Positions 21,365 through 30,463 are shown, counted from the first letter of the stretch. The stretch is DNA of 64,000 nucleotides from Streptomyces lydicus (GCF_004125265.1 NZ_RDTE01000003.1:2108001-2172000); one strand, 5' to 3'. Numbers and translations: made by a program. Notes: generated by a model from the letters alone, not told the origin.

Positions 21365-21547
21365 ATGACAAACAACGAGGAACAGCGCACTCCGTCTCCC
21401 GACACGGTGCTCGCTCTCAGCATCTCCTTCGGTCTGCTGGCCGGAGTCGGACTCGGACTGCTGGTCTTTGACAACCTCGGCCTCGGTATCGGCGTGGGTG
21501 TCGCGTTGGGCGTGGCGGTCGGTGTGGCGCGTCGGCTCCGGCGCTGA
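21365..21547 (+). CDS. Small glycine-rich membrane protein
   Basis: 60 aa from ATG at 21365. A polar N-terminus (about 15 residues) is followed by a long hydrophobic, glycine- and valine-rich stretch broken by one Asp-Asn (FDNLG), giving one hairpin or two short membrane helices, and a basic RRLRR end. Similar small glycine-zipper-like proteins are common hypothetical genes in Streptomyces. The ribosome binding site is weak. Function unknown. Confidence 0.6.
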   Translation: MTNNEEQRTPSPDTVLALSISFGLLAGVGLGLLVFDNLGLGIGVGVALGVAVGVARRLRR

Positions 21548-21679
21548 GGGGGCGCGCATGGCTGCCCCTTGAGCGGTTGGCATCGGACCCGGCGCCCGCG
21601 CCCCGGCGGTATCCGGGCGGCGCGGCGGAGGGCGTCGCCCGGGGCGGCCGGCGGTCGTGAAATCGAGGGCGGCGCGCGG

Positions 21680-22480
21680 TCACAGGGCTCCCTCGGGGGT
21701 GAGCACCACGAACTCCGCTCCCGAGGAGTCGTCGCAGACGGCGAGCCGGCCGACGCCCGCGGCGGTTTCCGGGCCCATGGACAGCGTGCCGCCGTTGCCC
21801 GTCACCAGGCCGACGGTGGCGTCGCAGTCCTCGGAGCCGAACACCGGGTGCCAGTACGGCTTTCCGCCGGGTCCGAGCAGATCGGCGGGGACGCCCATGA
21901 GGCCGCCGTGCGTCCGGTCCTCGCCGCATCCCGCGGGGGTGAGCAGGGTGTAGATGCCGCCACCGCCGGGGAGCGGTATGTCCCGGGTGCGCCAGCCGAA
22001 GACCGTCGAGTAGAAGGTCTGCGCGGCGGCCGGGTCGGTGGTGTACAGCTCCGTCCAGCACAGACTCCCGGCACCGTCCGCGGCGCCGATGCCCTGGTAG
22101 CGCACCGGCTGCCAGACGGCGAACTCCGCGCCCTGCGGGTCGGCGAGCCGGGCGAACCTGCCGTCGTCCACACCGACCAGGGCGGGCGCCGAGCGGACCG
22201 AGCCGCCGGCCTGCTCCACCGCTTTGGCCGTGGCCTGTGCGTCGGGGGTGTGGAAGTAGAGCGTCCAGGCAGAGCGGGCCCCCTGCCCGGGGAGCGGGCC
22301 GACCGCGCCGACAGCCGTGCCGTCGAGCCGGAAGAGCGTATATCCGCCCGCGTCCTGATCACCGTAGGGTTCGGACCGCCAGCCGAACACGGCCCGGTAG
22401 AAGGCCGTTGCGACCTCGACATCGGGGGCGCCGAGATCGAGCCAGCACGGGGAGCCGGGGACGAAGTCAGTAGTGATCAT
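21680..22480 (-). CDS. Two-domain VOC (glyoxalase/bleomycin-resistance-like) protein
   Basis: 266 aa from ATG at 22480, with AAGGGA six bases upstream. Two vicinal-oxygen-chelate modules are visible: residues 1-120 (PCWLDLGAPDVEVATAFY start, AVWQP end) and 135-260 (CWTELYTTDPAAAQTFY start, GAEFVVLTP end). The family includes glyoxalases, dioxygenases and drug-binding proteins. The duplicated form without clear catalytic residues is widespread in actinomycetes and mostly uncharacterised. It stands alone between converging and diverging neighbours, so context gives no function. Confidence 0.85.
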   Translation of the reverse strand: MITTDFVPGSPCWLDLGAPDVEVATAFYRAVFGWRSEPYGDQDAGGYTLFRLDGTAVGAVGPLPGQGARSAWTLYFHTPDAQATAKAVEQAGGSVRSAPALVGVDDGRFARLADPQGAEFAVWQPVRYQGIGAADGAGSLCWTELYTTDPAAAQTFYSTVFGWRTRDIPLPGGGGIYTLLTPAGCGEDRTHGGLMGVPADLLGPGGKPYWHPVFGSEDCDATVGLVTGNGGTLSMGPETAAGVGRLAVCDDSSGAEFVVLTPEGAL

Positions 22481-22670
22481 GACGATTCCCTTCGCGGATC
22501 CTCTGAATTCAGCCTGCCATCCGGCACTGACAACCGCCCGTCGGCCGGGCTCCGGCGTCCGCCCGTACGGGTAGGCGTACACAGCGGGCGTCGACGGGGC
22601 ACCGCACCCTGCGGCCAGGTCCGGAAGGTCCACTGCCGAGACGGGCAACGTCCCCGCTCCGCAAGGGAGT

Positions 22671-23804
22671 TCAGGGACGGTGCCGGTACAGCTCCTTGGC
22701 GATGATCGAGCGCTGCACCTCCGTGGCGCCCTCGTAGATGCGGGGTGCACGGACCTCGCGGTAGAGGTGTTCCAGCAGGTGGCCGCGGCGCAGCGCGCGG
22801 GCACCGTGGATCTGGACGGCGGCGTCGACGACGTACTGGGCGGTCTCGGTCGCCAGCAGCTTCGCCATGGCCGAGCGGCGGGCGATGTCCGGGGCCCCGG
22901 TGTCGTACGCGGAGGCGGCCGCGTACACCAGGAGGCGGGCGGACTCGACCCGGGTGGCCATCTCGGCGAGCTGGTGGCCGACCGACTGCAGGTCCCTGAG
23001 CGGGCCGCCGAACGCGGTGCGCGCGCCCGCGTGCGCCAGCGCCGCGTCCAGCGCGGCCTGCGCCATGCCGACCGCGAAGGCGCCGACGCTCGGCCGGAAG
23101 AGGTTCAGGGTGGCCATCGCGACGGCGAAGCCGCCGTCCACCTCACCCAGGACATCCGCCCTGGTCACGGGCGTGCCGTCGAACTGGAGCGTGCCGATCG
23201 GGTGCGGGCTGAGCATGTCCAGGTGCGCGCCGGTCAGGCCCGGCCGGCCGGCGGGCACCAGGAAAGCCGTGACACCACGCGCGCCCGCCCCGCCTCCGGT
23301 ACGGGCGAAGACGGTGGCGAAGTCGGCCTCGGGGGCATTGGAGATCCAGCACTTCTCGCCGGTGAGCCGCCAGCCGTCCGGGCCGTCCGGCTCGGCGGCC
23401 AGGGACAGCGCGGCGGCGTCCGAGCCCGCGCCCGGCTCGCTCAGCGCGAAGGCGGCGACCGCGCGGCCGGCGGCCACCTCGGGCAGCCAGCGGGCACGCT
23501 GGGCGGCGGTTCCGGACTGCACCACCGGATAGGCGCCCAGGCCCTGCAGCGCCAGCGCGGTCTCCGCCTCCGTGCACTCCTGGGCGAGGGATTCCCGCAG
23601 CAGACATAGATCCAGGGCGCGCAGCGCGCCGTCGGAGGGGAACAGGCGGCGCAGCAGGCCCAGTTCGCCGAGGGCGGCGACCAGCGGGCGGTTGACCCGG
23701 CCCTCCTCGCCCTTCTCCGCCAGCGGGCTCAGCCGTTCGGCGGTCAGCGCGCGCAGTTCGGCGCACCATTCCTGCTCTTCCGGTCCCAGCGCGAATACGG
23801 TCAC
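22671..23804 (-). CDS. Acyl-CoA dehydrogenase (2-aminobenzoyl-CoA-type pathway)
   Basis: 377 aa, GTG at 23804 with GGGAG eight bases upstream. Flavoprotein with the family signatures FALSEPGAGSD and KCWISNA (FAD and CoA binding) and YEGATEVQ near the C-terminus, whose glutamate is the usual catalytic base. It is divergent from an aryl-CoA ligase gene across a 239-base promoter region. Together with the hydratase and fused monooxygenase at 31.5-34.6 kb it fits the ring-opened, beta-oxidation-like part of aerobic CoA-dependent anthranilate degradation described for Azoarcus/Aromatoleum. Exact substrate is inferred from context. Confidence 0.85.
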   Translation of the reverse strand: MTVFALGPEEQEWCAELRALTAERLSPLAEKGEEGRVNRPLVAALGELGLLRRLFPSDGALRALDLCLLRESLAQECTEAETALALQGLGAYPVVQSGTAAQRARWLPEVAAGRAVAAFALSEPGAGSDAAALSLAAEPDGPDGWRLTGEKCWISNAPEADFATVFARTGGGAGARGVTAFLVPAGRPGLTGAHLDMLSPHPIGTLQFDGTPVTRADVLGEVDGGFAVAMATLNLFRPSVGAFAVGMAQAALDAALAHAGARTAFGGPLRDLQSVGHQLAEMATRVESARLLVYAAASAYDTGAPDIARRSAMAKLLATETAQYVVDAAVQIHGARALRRGHLLEHLYREVRAPRIYEGATEVQRSIIAKELYRHRP

Positions 23805-24043
23805 GAGGCGGCTCCCTGGTAGCGGTCCTCTATCGCGGTCTGTTGACTGCCGTCACGAACACGTTACGCTGACGACGGATCCGAACGGCAGTACCCGACC
23901 CGTGGAACGAGCAGGCAACCGCGCCGCCCCGACCGGTTACCGCATCGTCCCGCACCCTCGCCCCGCCGTCTCCCGGCCGCTCGTCGGCCCCCTTCTCGCG
24001 AGTCCGCCATGATCCGTAAGACACGCCCTGGGGGGCATACGCC
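23805..24043. promoter_or_regulatory. Divergent promoter region with TGAC-N4-GTCA dyad
   Basis: On the plus strand TTGACT (23843-23848) is followed after 16 bases by TACGCT (23865-23870), a reasonable promoter pair for the ligase gene. The -35 overlaps the inverted repeat TGAC-TGCC-GTCA inside TGACTGCCGTCACGA (23844-23858). The same 15-mer with one mismatch occurs at 34722-34736 in front of the hydratase gene of the same pathway. PaaX, encoded downstream of the ligase, is the natural candidate to bind it; that link is inference. Confidence 0.5.
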
Positions 24044-25645
24044 ATGGAGCTACGGTCCTCGGCCCACACCGACACCTTCGCGCGCGACCGGCTGCCGCCC
24101 CACGACCAGTGGCCGCACCTCACCGACCTGGGCTACCCCGACCGGCTGAACTGCGGCGCCGAGCTGCTGGACGGCACCATCGCGCGGCTCGGCGCCGACC
24201 GGCCCGCGGTCCGTGACGCGAGCGGCCCGGTCTGGACGTACGGGCAGCTGCGGGCGCAGGTCGACGCGATCGCCCATGCGCTCACCGGCCCGCTGGGGGT
24301 GCTGCCGGGAAACCGCGTCCTGCTGCGCGGGCCCACCACGCCCTGGCTGGCGGCCTGCTGGCTCGCCGTGATGAAGGCGGGCGCGATCGCGGTGACCGTG
24401 CTGGCCGCGCAGCGCCCGAAGGAGCTGGCCACGATCGCGGGGATCGCGCAGGTACGCCATGCGCTGTGCGACGTCCGCTCGGTCGACGACCTGGCCGGGG
24501 CCGGGATCCCGGGGCTGCGGATCACCACGTTCGGCGGGGACGGGCCGGGCGATCTGCGGCAGCTGGCCCGGCCCGGCGGCGCGCCGTACCGGGCCGTGGC
24601 GACCTCCGCCGACGATGTCGCGCTGATCGCCTTCACCTCGGGCACCACCGGTCGCCCCAAGGGCTGTATGCACTTCCACCGCGATGTGCTCGCCATCGCG
24701 GACACCTTCTCTGCGCAGGTGCTGCGCCCGGAACCGGGCGACGTGTTCGCCGGCAGTCCGCCGCTCGGCTTCACCTTCGGCCTCGGCGGGCTGGTGATCT
24801 TCCCGCTGCGGGCCGGTGCCTCGGCCTTTCTCGCCGACTGGGGCGGGCCCGAGCGCCTGCTCGGCGACATCGCGGCGCACCGGATCTCGGTGCTGTTCAC
24901 CGCGCCGACCGCCTACCGCGCCATGCTGCCCAAGCTCGCCGGGCACGACGTCTCCTCGCTGCGCCGGTGCGTATCGGCCGGCGAGAACCTGCCCGCCGCG
25001 ACCTGGCAGGCCTGGCACGAGGCGACCGGTCTGCGGATCATCAACGGCATCGGCGCCACGGAGCTGCTGCACATCTTCCTCTCGGCTGCCGACGGCGCCG
25101 CCCGCCCGGGGACGACGGGGGTGCCGGTCCCCGGCTTCCGGGCGCGGGTGGTCGGCGCGGACGGCACACCGCTGCCGGACGGCGAACCGGGACTGCTCGC
25201 CGTACAGGGGCCCACCGGCTGCCGCTATCTCGCGGACCCCCGGCAGACCGACTACGTACGGAACGGCTGGAACCTCACCGGCGACACCTACGTCCGCGAA
25301 CCGGACGGCTACTTCCGCTATGTGGCCCGCGCGGACGACATGATCATTTCGGCCGGCTACAACATCGCGGGCCCCGAGGTGGAGGACGCGCTGCTGCGGC
25401 ACCCCGATGTGACCGAGGCGGCGGTGGTGGGACGGGCCGACGAGGACCGCGGGCAGGTGGTCGTCGCCCATGTCGTGCTGCGGCCCGGCGTCTGCCCGGG
25501 AGAGGACACCGTTGCCGCGCTCCGCGCCTTCACCAAGACCCGGATCGCGCCCTACAAATGCCCCCGCGAGATCGTCTTCCACACCTCGCTGCCGCGCACC
25601 CCGACCGGCAAGCTCCAGCGCTTCCGGCTGCGGGACCCGATCTAG
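24044..25645 (+). CDS. Aryl-CoA ligase, 2-aminobenzoate (anthranilate)-CoA ligase type
   Basis: 533 aa member of the ANL superfamily (acyl/aryl-CoA synthetases). Motifs: FTSGTTGRPKGCMHFHRD (P-loop, near residue 204), NGIGATELLHIFLSA (A5), LTGDTY (A7), and PTGKLQRF at the C-terminus carrying the catalytic lysine. The GATELLH and MHFHRD variants are typical of benzoate/2-aminobenzoate-CoA ligases. It activates the aromatic acid to its CoA thioester using ATP, the first pathway step. ATG at 24044 is preceded by GGGGGG. The PaaX gene starts nine bases downstream, so the two are an operon. Anthranilate over benzoate or salicylate is inferred from the fused monooxygenase/reductase nearby. Confidence 0.88.
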   Translation: MELRSSAHTDTFARDRLPPHDQWPHLTDLGYPDRLNCGAELLDGTIARLGADRPAVRDASGPVWTYGQLRAQVDAIAHALTGPLGVLPGNRVLLRGPTTPWLAACWLAVMKAGAIAVTVLAAQRPKELATIAGIAQVRHALCDVRSVDDLAGAGIPGLRITTFGGDGPGDLRQLARPGGAPYRAVATSADDVALIAFTSGTTGRPKGCMHFHRDVLAIADTFSAQVLRPEPGDVFAGSPPLGFTFGLGGLVIFPLRAGASAFLADWGGPERLLGDIAAHRISVLFTAPTAYRAMLPKLAGHDVSSLRRCVSAGENLPAATWQAWHEATGLRIINGIGATELLHIFLSAADGAARPGTTGVPVPGFRARVVGADGTPLPDGEPGLLAVQGPTGCRYLADPRQTDYVRNGWNLTGDTYVREPDGYFRYVARADDMIISAGYNIAGPEVEDALLRHPDVTEAAVVGRADEDRGQVVVAHVVLRPGVCPGEDTVAALRAFTKTRIAPYKCPREIVFHTSLPRTPTGKLQRFRLRDPI

Positions 25646-25654
25646 AGTGACCCG

Positions 25655-26524
25655 GTGAACGACCAGCAAACACAGCGCACCCCACGGTCCCTGATCGTCA
25701 CGTTCTACGGCGCCTACGGACGCGGCGGGGCCGGATCCGCGGGCGGAACCGGATCCACGGGCGGGGCCGACGCTCCGGTGCCGGTCGCCGCCCTGATCAG
25801 GCTCCTCGGTGCGCTCGGAGTGGATCCGCCGTCGGTGCGCTCCGCGGTCTCCCGGCTCAAGCGGCGCGGGCTGCTGGTCCCCGCGCGTACGGCCACCGGC
25901 GCGGCCGCGTACGGGCTGTCCGAAGCGGCCCGCCAGCTGCTGGAGGACGGCGACCGGCGGATCTTCGCGCGCCCGGCCGCCCGGCTGTCCGACGGCTGGG
26001 TACTGGCCGTCTTCTCCGTCCCCGAGGAGGAGCGCCACAAGCGGCATCTGCTGCGCTCCCGGCTGTCGCGGCTCGGTTTCGGCACCGCGGCACCGGGTGT
26101 GTGGATCGCCCCCGCACACCTCTGCGAGGAGACCCGGCACACCCTGGAGCGGCTGCAACTGTCCCCGTACGTCGACCTGTTCACCGGCGAGCACGCCGGT
26201 TTCGCCCCCACGGCGGACGCGGTGGCCCGCTGGTGGGACCTGGACGCCCTCGCCGCGCGCCACCGCGCCTTCCTCGACGAGCAGGAACCCGTCCTGCGGC
26301 GGTGGTCGCGGCGCCGCTCGGTGCCCCCCGAAGCGGCCTACCGCGACTATCTGCTGGCGCTGGACGCCTGGCGTCAGCTGCCCTACGCGGACCCCGGACT
26401 GCCCTCTCCCCTCCTGCCGGAGGACTGGCCGGGGGGCCGCGCGGCGGAGGTGTTCAGCCGGCTGCACGCCACACTGCATACCGCCGGGGCCCGCTACGCG
26501 CACGAGGTGACGAGCGGGCCGTAG
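25655..26524 (+). CDS. PaaX-family transcriptional regulator
   Basis: 289 aa, GTG at 25655. It has an N-terminal PaaX-like winged helix (LIVTFYGAYG, then SVRSAVSRLKRRGLL near residues 60-75), a central domain (WVLAVFSVPEEERHKRHLLRSRL) and the C-terminal YRDYLLALDAWRQLPYADPGLP segment typical of the family. A glycine-rich insert (about residues 22-38) lies between the first two elements. PaaX proteins are repressors relieved by aryl-CoA thioesters, so this one probably senses the CoA ester made by the ligase just upstream. The candidate operator is TGAC-N4-GTCA (see 23844 and 34722). Confidence 0.88.
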   Translation: MNDQQTQRTPRSLIVTFYGAYGRGGAGSAGGTGSTGGADAPVPVAALIRLLGALGVDPPSVRSAVSRLKRRGLLVPARTATGAAAYGLSEAARQLLEDGDRRIFARPAARLSDGWVLAVFSVPEEERHKRHLLRSRLSRLGFGTAAPGVWIAPAHLCEETRHTLERLQLSPYVDLFTGEHAGFAPTADAVARWWDLDALAARHRAFLDEQEPVLRRWSRRRSVPPEAAYRDYLLALDAWRQLPYADPGLPSPLLPEDWPGGRAAEVFSRLHATLHTAGARYAHEVTSGP

Positions 26525-26549
26525 CGTCCTCGCTCCGTCACCCGCCGTC

Positions 26550-27311
26550 TCAGCGACGGCGCGGCTGGGCCCCCACCCCGACGCCCGGCCGTGGCCGGGC
26601 CGCAGCGATCACCGAGACCACATCCTTGAACGAGCCGCACATCCGGGTGCCGGCGACCGCGGCGAGCTCACCGAACGTACCGACCCCGTAGGTCACCGCG
26701 ACCGGCTCCATCCGCGCGGTGACCGCCATCCTCATGTCCCCCACGGTGTCCCCCACATACGCGCTCTGCCAGGCCGCGACGCCGAGCCGGCCCGCCGCCC
26801 GAAGCACCATCTCCGGGTGCGGCTTGCCGCGCCGGACCATGTCCTGGCCGATGACCGGGCCGACCAGGTCCCTGATGCCCATGACATCGAGCAGCGCCTC
26901 GGCGCTGCGGGTGGTCTTGGACGTGGCGACGGCCAGCTCGACACCATGGGCACGCAGCGCGGACAGCCCCGCGGTCACCCCGGGGAAGAGCAGCTGCGGT
27001 CCCTGGCACAGGACTTCATAGGCGAACAGTTCGCGGTAGCGGGAGATGGCCGCCTGCACCCGGCCGTCGTCCTCGGGCTTGCCCAGCAGCCGGCCGAAGG
27101 CGGGGCCGGGCGGTTTGCCGATGGCGGAGGCCGCCTGCCGGGCGGTCACCGAACACCCCTGCTCCGAGGCCACCTTGACCAGCAGCTTGCTGATCGGGGG
27201 CAGGGTGTTGGCGAGGGTGCCGTCCAGGTCGAAGACGGCGGCCCTGATCGTCTCGCCGCCGGCGCCCCGTGCACCTCTCACGGGACGTTCGACTTCCGTT
27301 GCTACGCGCAT
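26550..27311 (-). CDS. HAD-family phosphatase
   Basis: 253 aa from ATG at 27311 (AAAGG about ten bases upstream). Phosphoglycolate-phosphatase-like HAD hydrolase: nucleophile motif FDLDGTLAN, second motif VATSK, GKPHPE with the lysine, and YVGDTVGDMRMA as the metal-binding acid motif. It converges with the PaaX gene (25 bases apart). Its promoter carries an operator-like sequence shared with the butyrolactone genes next to it. In known butyrolactone pathways a phosphate must be removed after AfsA action, so a role as the butanolide-phosphate phosphatase is plausible, though unproven. Confidence 0.82.
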   Translation of the reverse strand: MRVATEVERPVRGARGAGGETIRAAVFDLDGTLANTLPPISKLLVKVASEQGCSVTARQAASAIGKPPGPAFGRLLGKPEDDGRVQAAISRYRELFAYEVLCQGPQLLFPGVTAGLSALRAHGVELAVATSKTTRSAEALLDVMGIRDLVGPVIGQDMVRRGKPHPEMVLRAAGRLGVAAWQSAYVGDTVGDMRMAVTARMEPVAVTYGVGTFGELAAVAGTRMCGSFKDVVSVIAAARPRPGVGVGAQPRRR

Positions 27312-27509
27312 GGCTGGAGACCTTTCCGGATTCCGATGGGGGGTGCAGGGGGTCGGGTGACGTTGCTGGCTCGGCTGGTGGGGCGGCCTGCGGTCGAGGA
27401 CCGGTGAAGGCAGAGGCGGTCTCGCCATGACGCACCGCCGTCCAACGGCGGTACGCGACCGTCAAGGCGGCTGCAACGGAAGGGACCTTCCCGATTACCG
27501 CCTTTGGAG

Positions 27510-27538
27510 ATTTAAAAACCGCCTGCGCTGTTTGTCAA
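27510..27538 (-). promoter_or_regulatory. Promoter of HAD phosphatase with ARE-like operator in the spacer
   Basis: Minus strand: TTGACA (27538-27533), exactly 17 bases, then TTAAAT (27515-27510), a near-consensus promoter 200 bases upstream of the phosphatase start. On the plus strand the spacer contains ACCGCCTGCGCTGTTTG (27518-27534), which resembles the three ACCGC(A/T)TGG sites in front of the other butyrolactone cassette genes (pattern ACCGCnTG then G(T/C)(T/A)T). A repressor bound here would block the promoter. Confidence 0.55.
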
Positions 27539-27696
27539 TGGACCGCGACGACCCCTGACGGGTCGACAACACCCGGGCCGGGGGCCAAACTGGGGGGCGT
27601 AGCGCCGGAAAGGCCGCCGGGGCTCCGACTGATCCGCCGACCGCTGACTTCACGTCAGGGCCCGCCAGTTCTGGCCATTCACCCGGAGCATACAGA

Positions 27697-27718
27697 ACCG
27701 CATGGTTGGTTTTCTATG
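27697..27718. promoter_or_regulatory. ARE-like operator upstream of first ArpA-type gene
   Basis: ACCGCATGGTTGGTTTTC followed by TATG, ending 46 bases before the GTG start. AACC-N4-GGTT dyad symmetry is visible. Its first 13 bases are identical to the site at 29605. Autoregulatory elements of this kind are bound by gamma-butyrolactone receptors. Confidence 0.6.
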
Positions 27719-27764
27719 TAGACTGCATTGAGCTCGCAGCCGTACTAGAGACGGGACGGACACC

Positions 27765-28400
27765 GTGCCCACCCAGCATCGCGCCATCCAGAGCCGCCAG
27801 GCACTCATCCGCTCGGCCGCAGAGACCTTCCTGGAGAAGGGGGTACCCGCCGCGGGCATGGTCGAGATCAGCCGGCGGGCCCGGCTGAGCAAAGGTGCGC
27901 TCTACTTCCACTTCACTTCCAAGGACGACCTCACGCTCGCGGTGCGGGACGCGGCGCTGGCGACCCTCCAGGAGATCGAGGACGTCTTCACCCGCTCCCC
28001 GCAGCCACTGGCCGTCGCCGTGAGGGACTTCACCGTCGAGCTGTTCGGGCGGGTGGAGTCGGACGCCGTGCTCCGCGCCGGGCTGCGGTTGCGCCCGGAG
28101 ACCGCGCCGGGGCTCGGCATCTACGCCCTGGAGCAGCGCTGGTACGCGCTCTTCCTCGACAAGGCGGTGACCTGCGGGACCGGCGGGCCGGTCGGACCGC
28201 ATGCGTCGGACACCGAACCGCGGCGCACGGCACAGCTGTTGACCTCGCTCGTGGTGGGTCTGCTCCACCTGGGCAGCGAGGACCGGACGTGGTGGGAGCG
28301 CGAGGCCGTGGTCGGCCTGTGGGCGCTGCTGCCGGCCGCGCCCGGACAGGTTTCCGCCGCCGGCCTCCCGGCGCCGACGCAGATCAGCGCGGCCGGCTGA
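27765..28400 (+). CDS. TetR-family regulator, ArpA/butyrolactone-receptor-like (possible pseudo-receptor)
   Basis: 211 aa, GTG at 27765. N-terminal TetR helix-turn-helix with the KGALYFHFTSKDDL signature that marks the ArpA group. The ligand domain diverges from classical receptors: it lacks the usual C-terminal LPG..GxLD segment and ends in an Ala/Pro-rich tail. A tryptophan pair (RTWWER) lies late in the domain. It may be a pseudo-receptor that answers to other signals, as often found beside a true receptor. An ARE-like operator sits in its promoter, suggesting autoregulation. Confidence 0.82.
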   Translation: MPTQHRAIQSRQALIRSAAETFLEKGVPAAGMVEISRRARLSKGALYFHFTSKDDLTLAVRDAALATLQEIEDVFTRSPQPLAVAVRDFTVELFGRVESDAVLRAGLRLRPETAPGLGIYALEQRWYALFLDKAVTCGTGGPVGPHASDTEPRRTAQLLTSLVVGLLHLGSEDRTWWEREAVVGLWALLPAAPGQVSAAGLPAPTQISAAG

Positions 28401-28476
28401 TCCGGACCGGCCGCGCTGATCCGGACCGACCGCCGTCCCGCGTCCGCCGTCCGGCCCCGGCCCTCGCGCCCCGGTC

Positions 28477-29505
28477 TCACAACTCGACCAGCACGGCCCC
28501 GATATGACACCCCTGGGTGAGTTCGCACAGCGCCCGCGGCGCCTGCTCGATCCCCTTCAGAAGGGCATGCGGGAAGACCAGGGAGCCCTCCCGCAGGCCC
28601 TGGCCGAACTCCTTGGTCCACTCCTGCGGCAGCTCCGGGTGCGCGTGCAGGCCGAAGCCGCGCAGGAGCACCCGCCGCGTGATGATCAGCGACGCGTCCA
28701 GCTCCACCGGGGCGACGGCGCCCATGCCCCCGTCCAGCTGGCCGGAGAGCGCACCGACCAGCGCGAACCGCGCATCGGGGCGCGCCATGGCAAGCGCCGC
28801 CGTGAGCTGTTCGCCGCCCACGGTGTCCAGCAGCACATCGATGCCGCCCGGCGCCGCCCGGCGCAGCTGGCGTTCGATCGGCGCGGCGCCGCGCACGATC
28901 GTGTCGTCGTACCCCAGCTCGGCACGCAGCCGGGCCGCCTTGCGCTCCGAGCCGGTGCTGCCGACGACCCGGCCGGCGCCCAGCCGCCGCGCCAGCTGCC
29001 CGGCCAGACTGCCCACACCGCCCGCCGCCCCGGTGACGAAGACGGTGTCCCCCGGCCGCACCTCGGCGGCACGGCGCAGCGCGCCCCAGGCCGTCGCCCC
29101 CTGCGAGAGGTGCGCGGCCAACGTCGGCAGCTCGTCCGCCGCCAGCCGCCGCACGCGCGACTCCTCGACGGCCGCGAACTCGCGCCAGCCGCAGGGGTGG
29201 TGGACGAGTTCGCCGGGCGTGAAGCCGCCGTCGGGAGCCGCCACCACCTCACCGACCGCGGACCCCCACAGCGCCTCACCCGGCACAAATGAGGCCATCG
29301 GCAGCCGCATTCCGGCCATCTGCGTCCGCATCGCCGCGGTCACCGCCATCAGACGGTTACGCACCAGCACCTGCCCCGGCGCAGGCTGTGGCACCAGGAC
29401 CTCGGCGACGACGAAGTGACCTGTGGTCAGTTCACCGTCGGGCCTTTCGGCGAGCCGGATCTCGCGATGCATGGTGGGTATGGCGGGGACGACGGTGGGG
29501 GGCAT
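28477..29505 (-). CDS. Zinc-independent MDR oxidoreductase (NADPH-dependent enoyl/alkenal reductase type)
   Basis: 342 aa, ATG at 29505 with GAGGAG eight bases upstream; the frame is open further out but without family similarity. Medium-chain dehydrogenase/reductase without zinc ligands: VFVTGAAGGVGSLAGQLA (near residue 155) is the NADP-binding loop, and the substrate loop has the double-bond-reductase character of YncB/PTGR-like enzymes. It sits inside the butyrolactone cassette, divergent from the second receptor gene across a shared ARE-like site. Such an enzyme could reduce the C=C of the butenolide intermediate made by AfsA; that role is inference. Confidence 0.83.
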   Translation of the reverse strand: MPPTVVPAIPTMHREIRLAERPDGELTTGHFVVAEVLVPQPAPGQVLVRNRLMAVTAAMRTQMAGMRLPMASFVPGEALWGSAVGEVVAAPDGGFTPGELVHHPCGWREFAAVEESRVRRLAADELPTLAAHLSQGATAWGALRRAAEVRPGDTVFVTGAAGGVGSLAGQLARRLGAGRVVGSTGSERKAARLRAELGYDDTIVRGAAPIERQLRRAAPGGIDVLLDTVGGEQLTAALAMARPDARFALVGALSGQLDGGMGAVAPVELDASLIITRRVLLRGFGLHAHPELPQEWTKEFGQGLREGSLVFPHALLKGIEQAPRALCELTQGCHIGAVLVEL

Positions 29506-29604
29506 CGGACAGCTCCTCGCGCTCGTAGTACTCGACGGCATCGCAGCGGTGCGCGGCGCCGGATCGCACCCTTCGGACTTCCCGCTCGTTCCACGCAATT
29601 CAAT

Positions 29605-29627
29605 ACCGCATGGTTGGCTTCTTTATG
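29605..29627. promoter_or_regulatory. ARE-like operator in divergent receptor/reductase promoter
   Basis: ACCGCATGGTTGGCTTCTT then TATG. On the plus strand TTGGCT (29613-29618) and TAGACT (29636-29641) are spaced by 17 bases and could be the receptor promoter, so the operator would cover its -35 element. CCGCAT here and ATGCGG at 29628-29633 form a further inverted repeat. Confidence 0.6.
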
Positions 29628-29709
29628 ATGCGGAAATAGACTGCGCGGCCACGGGCAGCGGGTCGCACTCAGGCACAACAACTCCAAGAGAGCATACGGA
29701 GGATGATCG

Positions 29710-30327
29710 GTGGTCAAGCAGGAACGCGCAGTGCGCACCCGGCGTGCCGTCCTCGAAGCAGCGGCTCATGTGATCGGCAGCCGCGGATACCAGGCCGCCA
29801 CGATGGCCGAGATCATCCAGCGCGCCGGGGTCACCAAGGGAGCGGTGTACTTCCACTTCACGTCCAAGGACGCGCTGGCCCGCGCGGTGATAACGGAGCA
29901 AACCGATCCGTTCCTTCCACAAGTCAGCGAGTCCCGGCTGCAGGACGCCATCGACTTCACCCATCAGGTGGCGCTGGCCCTGCGCAGTGACCCGTTGCTG
30001 CAGGCCGGCACCCGGATCGCGGTGGAGACGACGTTCAGCGAGGACCCGCTGGTGCCGTACCAGGCCTGGATCGACATCATCACGACGATGTTCACCGAGG
30101 CCCGCGACAACGGCGAACTGCTGGTAGGCGTGGCGCCGGACCGGGCGGCCGAGTTCTTCGTCTCCGCGTACATGGGAGTGCAGTTGTTCTCCCGGGCCGC
30201 GACCAACCGGGCCGATCTCCCGGAGCGCGTCACGGCCCTGTGGAAGCACACCCTGCCGGGTCTGGCGTCGCCGGGCGCGCTGGGCCACCTGGACCCGCAC
30301 GGCCGCAGCGTGAAGATCCCGGCCTGA
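29710..30327 (+). CDS. Gamma-butyrolactone receptor, ArpA/ScbR-type TetR repressor
   Basis: 205 aa, GTG at 29710 with GGAGG eight bases upstream. TetR helix-turn-helix with TKGAVYFHFTSKDALA. The ligand domain has the receptor hallmarks: PYQAWIDIITTMFTEARDNG with the conserved tryptophan that contacts the butyrolactone, FFVSAYMGVQLFS, and the C-terminal LPGLASPGALGHLD. All point to a functional receptor that releases DNA when the ligand made by the neighbouring AfsA accumulates. The AfsA gene follows on the same strand after 136 bases holding another ARE-like site. Confidence 0.9.
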   Translation: MVKQERAVRTRRAVLEAAAHVIGSRGYQAATMAEIIQRAGVTKGAVYFHFTSKDALARAVITEQTDPFLPQVSESRLQDAIDFTHQVALALRSDPLLQAGTRIAVETTFSEDPLVPYQAWIDIITTMFTEARDNGELLVGVAPDRAAEFFVSAYMGVQLFSRAATNRADLPERVTALWKHTLPGLASPGALGHLDPHGRSVKIPA

Positions 30328-30374
30328 GAGCCTGCCGCCCCGCGGAACAGGGCTCGCTCAGGGGCAATGAACAA

Positions 30375-30396
30375 ACCGCTTGGTCCGTATCTTATG
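30375..30396. promoter_or_regulatory. ARE-like operator upstream of afsA homologue
   Basis: ACCGCTTGGTCCGTATCT then TATG, 68 bases upstream of the afsA-type start. It matches the other cassette sites at ACCGC(A/T)TGGT and in the T-rich right part ending TATG. Confidence 0.55.
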
Positions 30397-30463
30397 GTCG
30401 GGCTGTCATCACCGAGGCTCGGCCCGTAAGGGCGTCGAGAGCCACACACGGAAAGGAAGACCC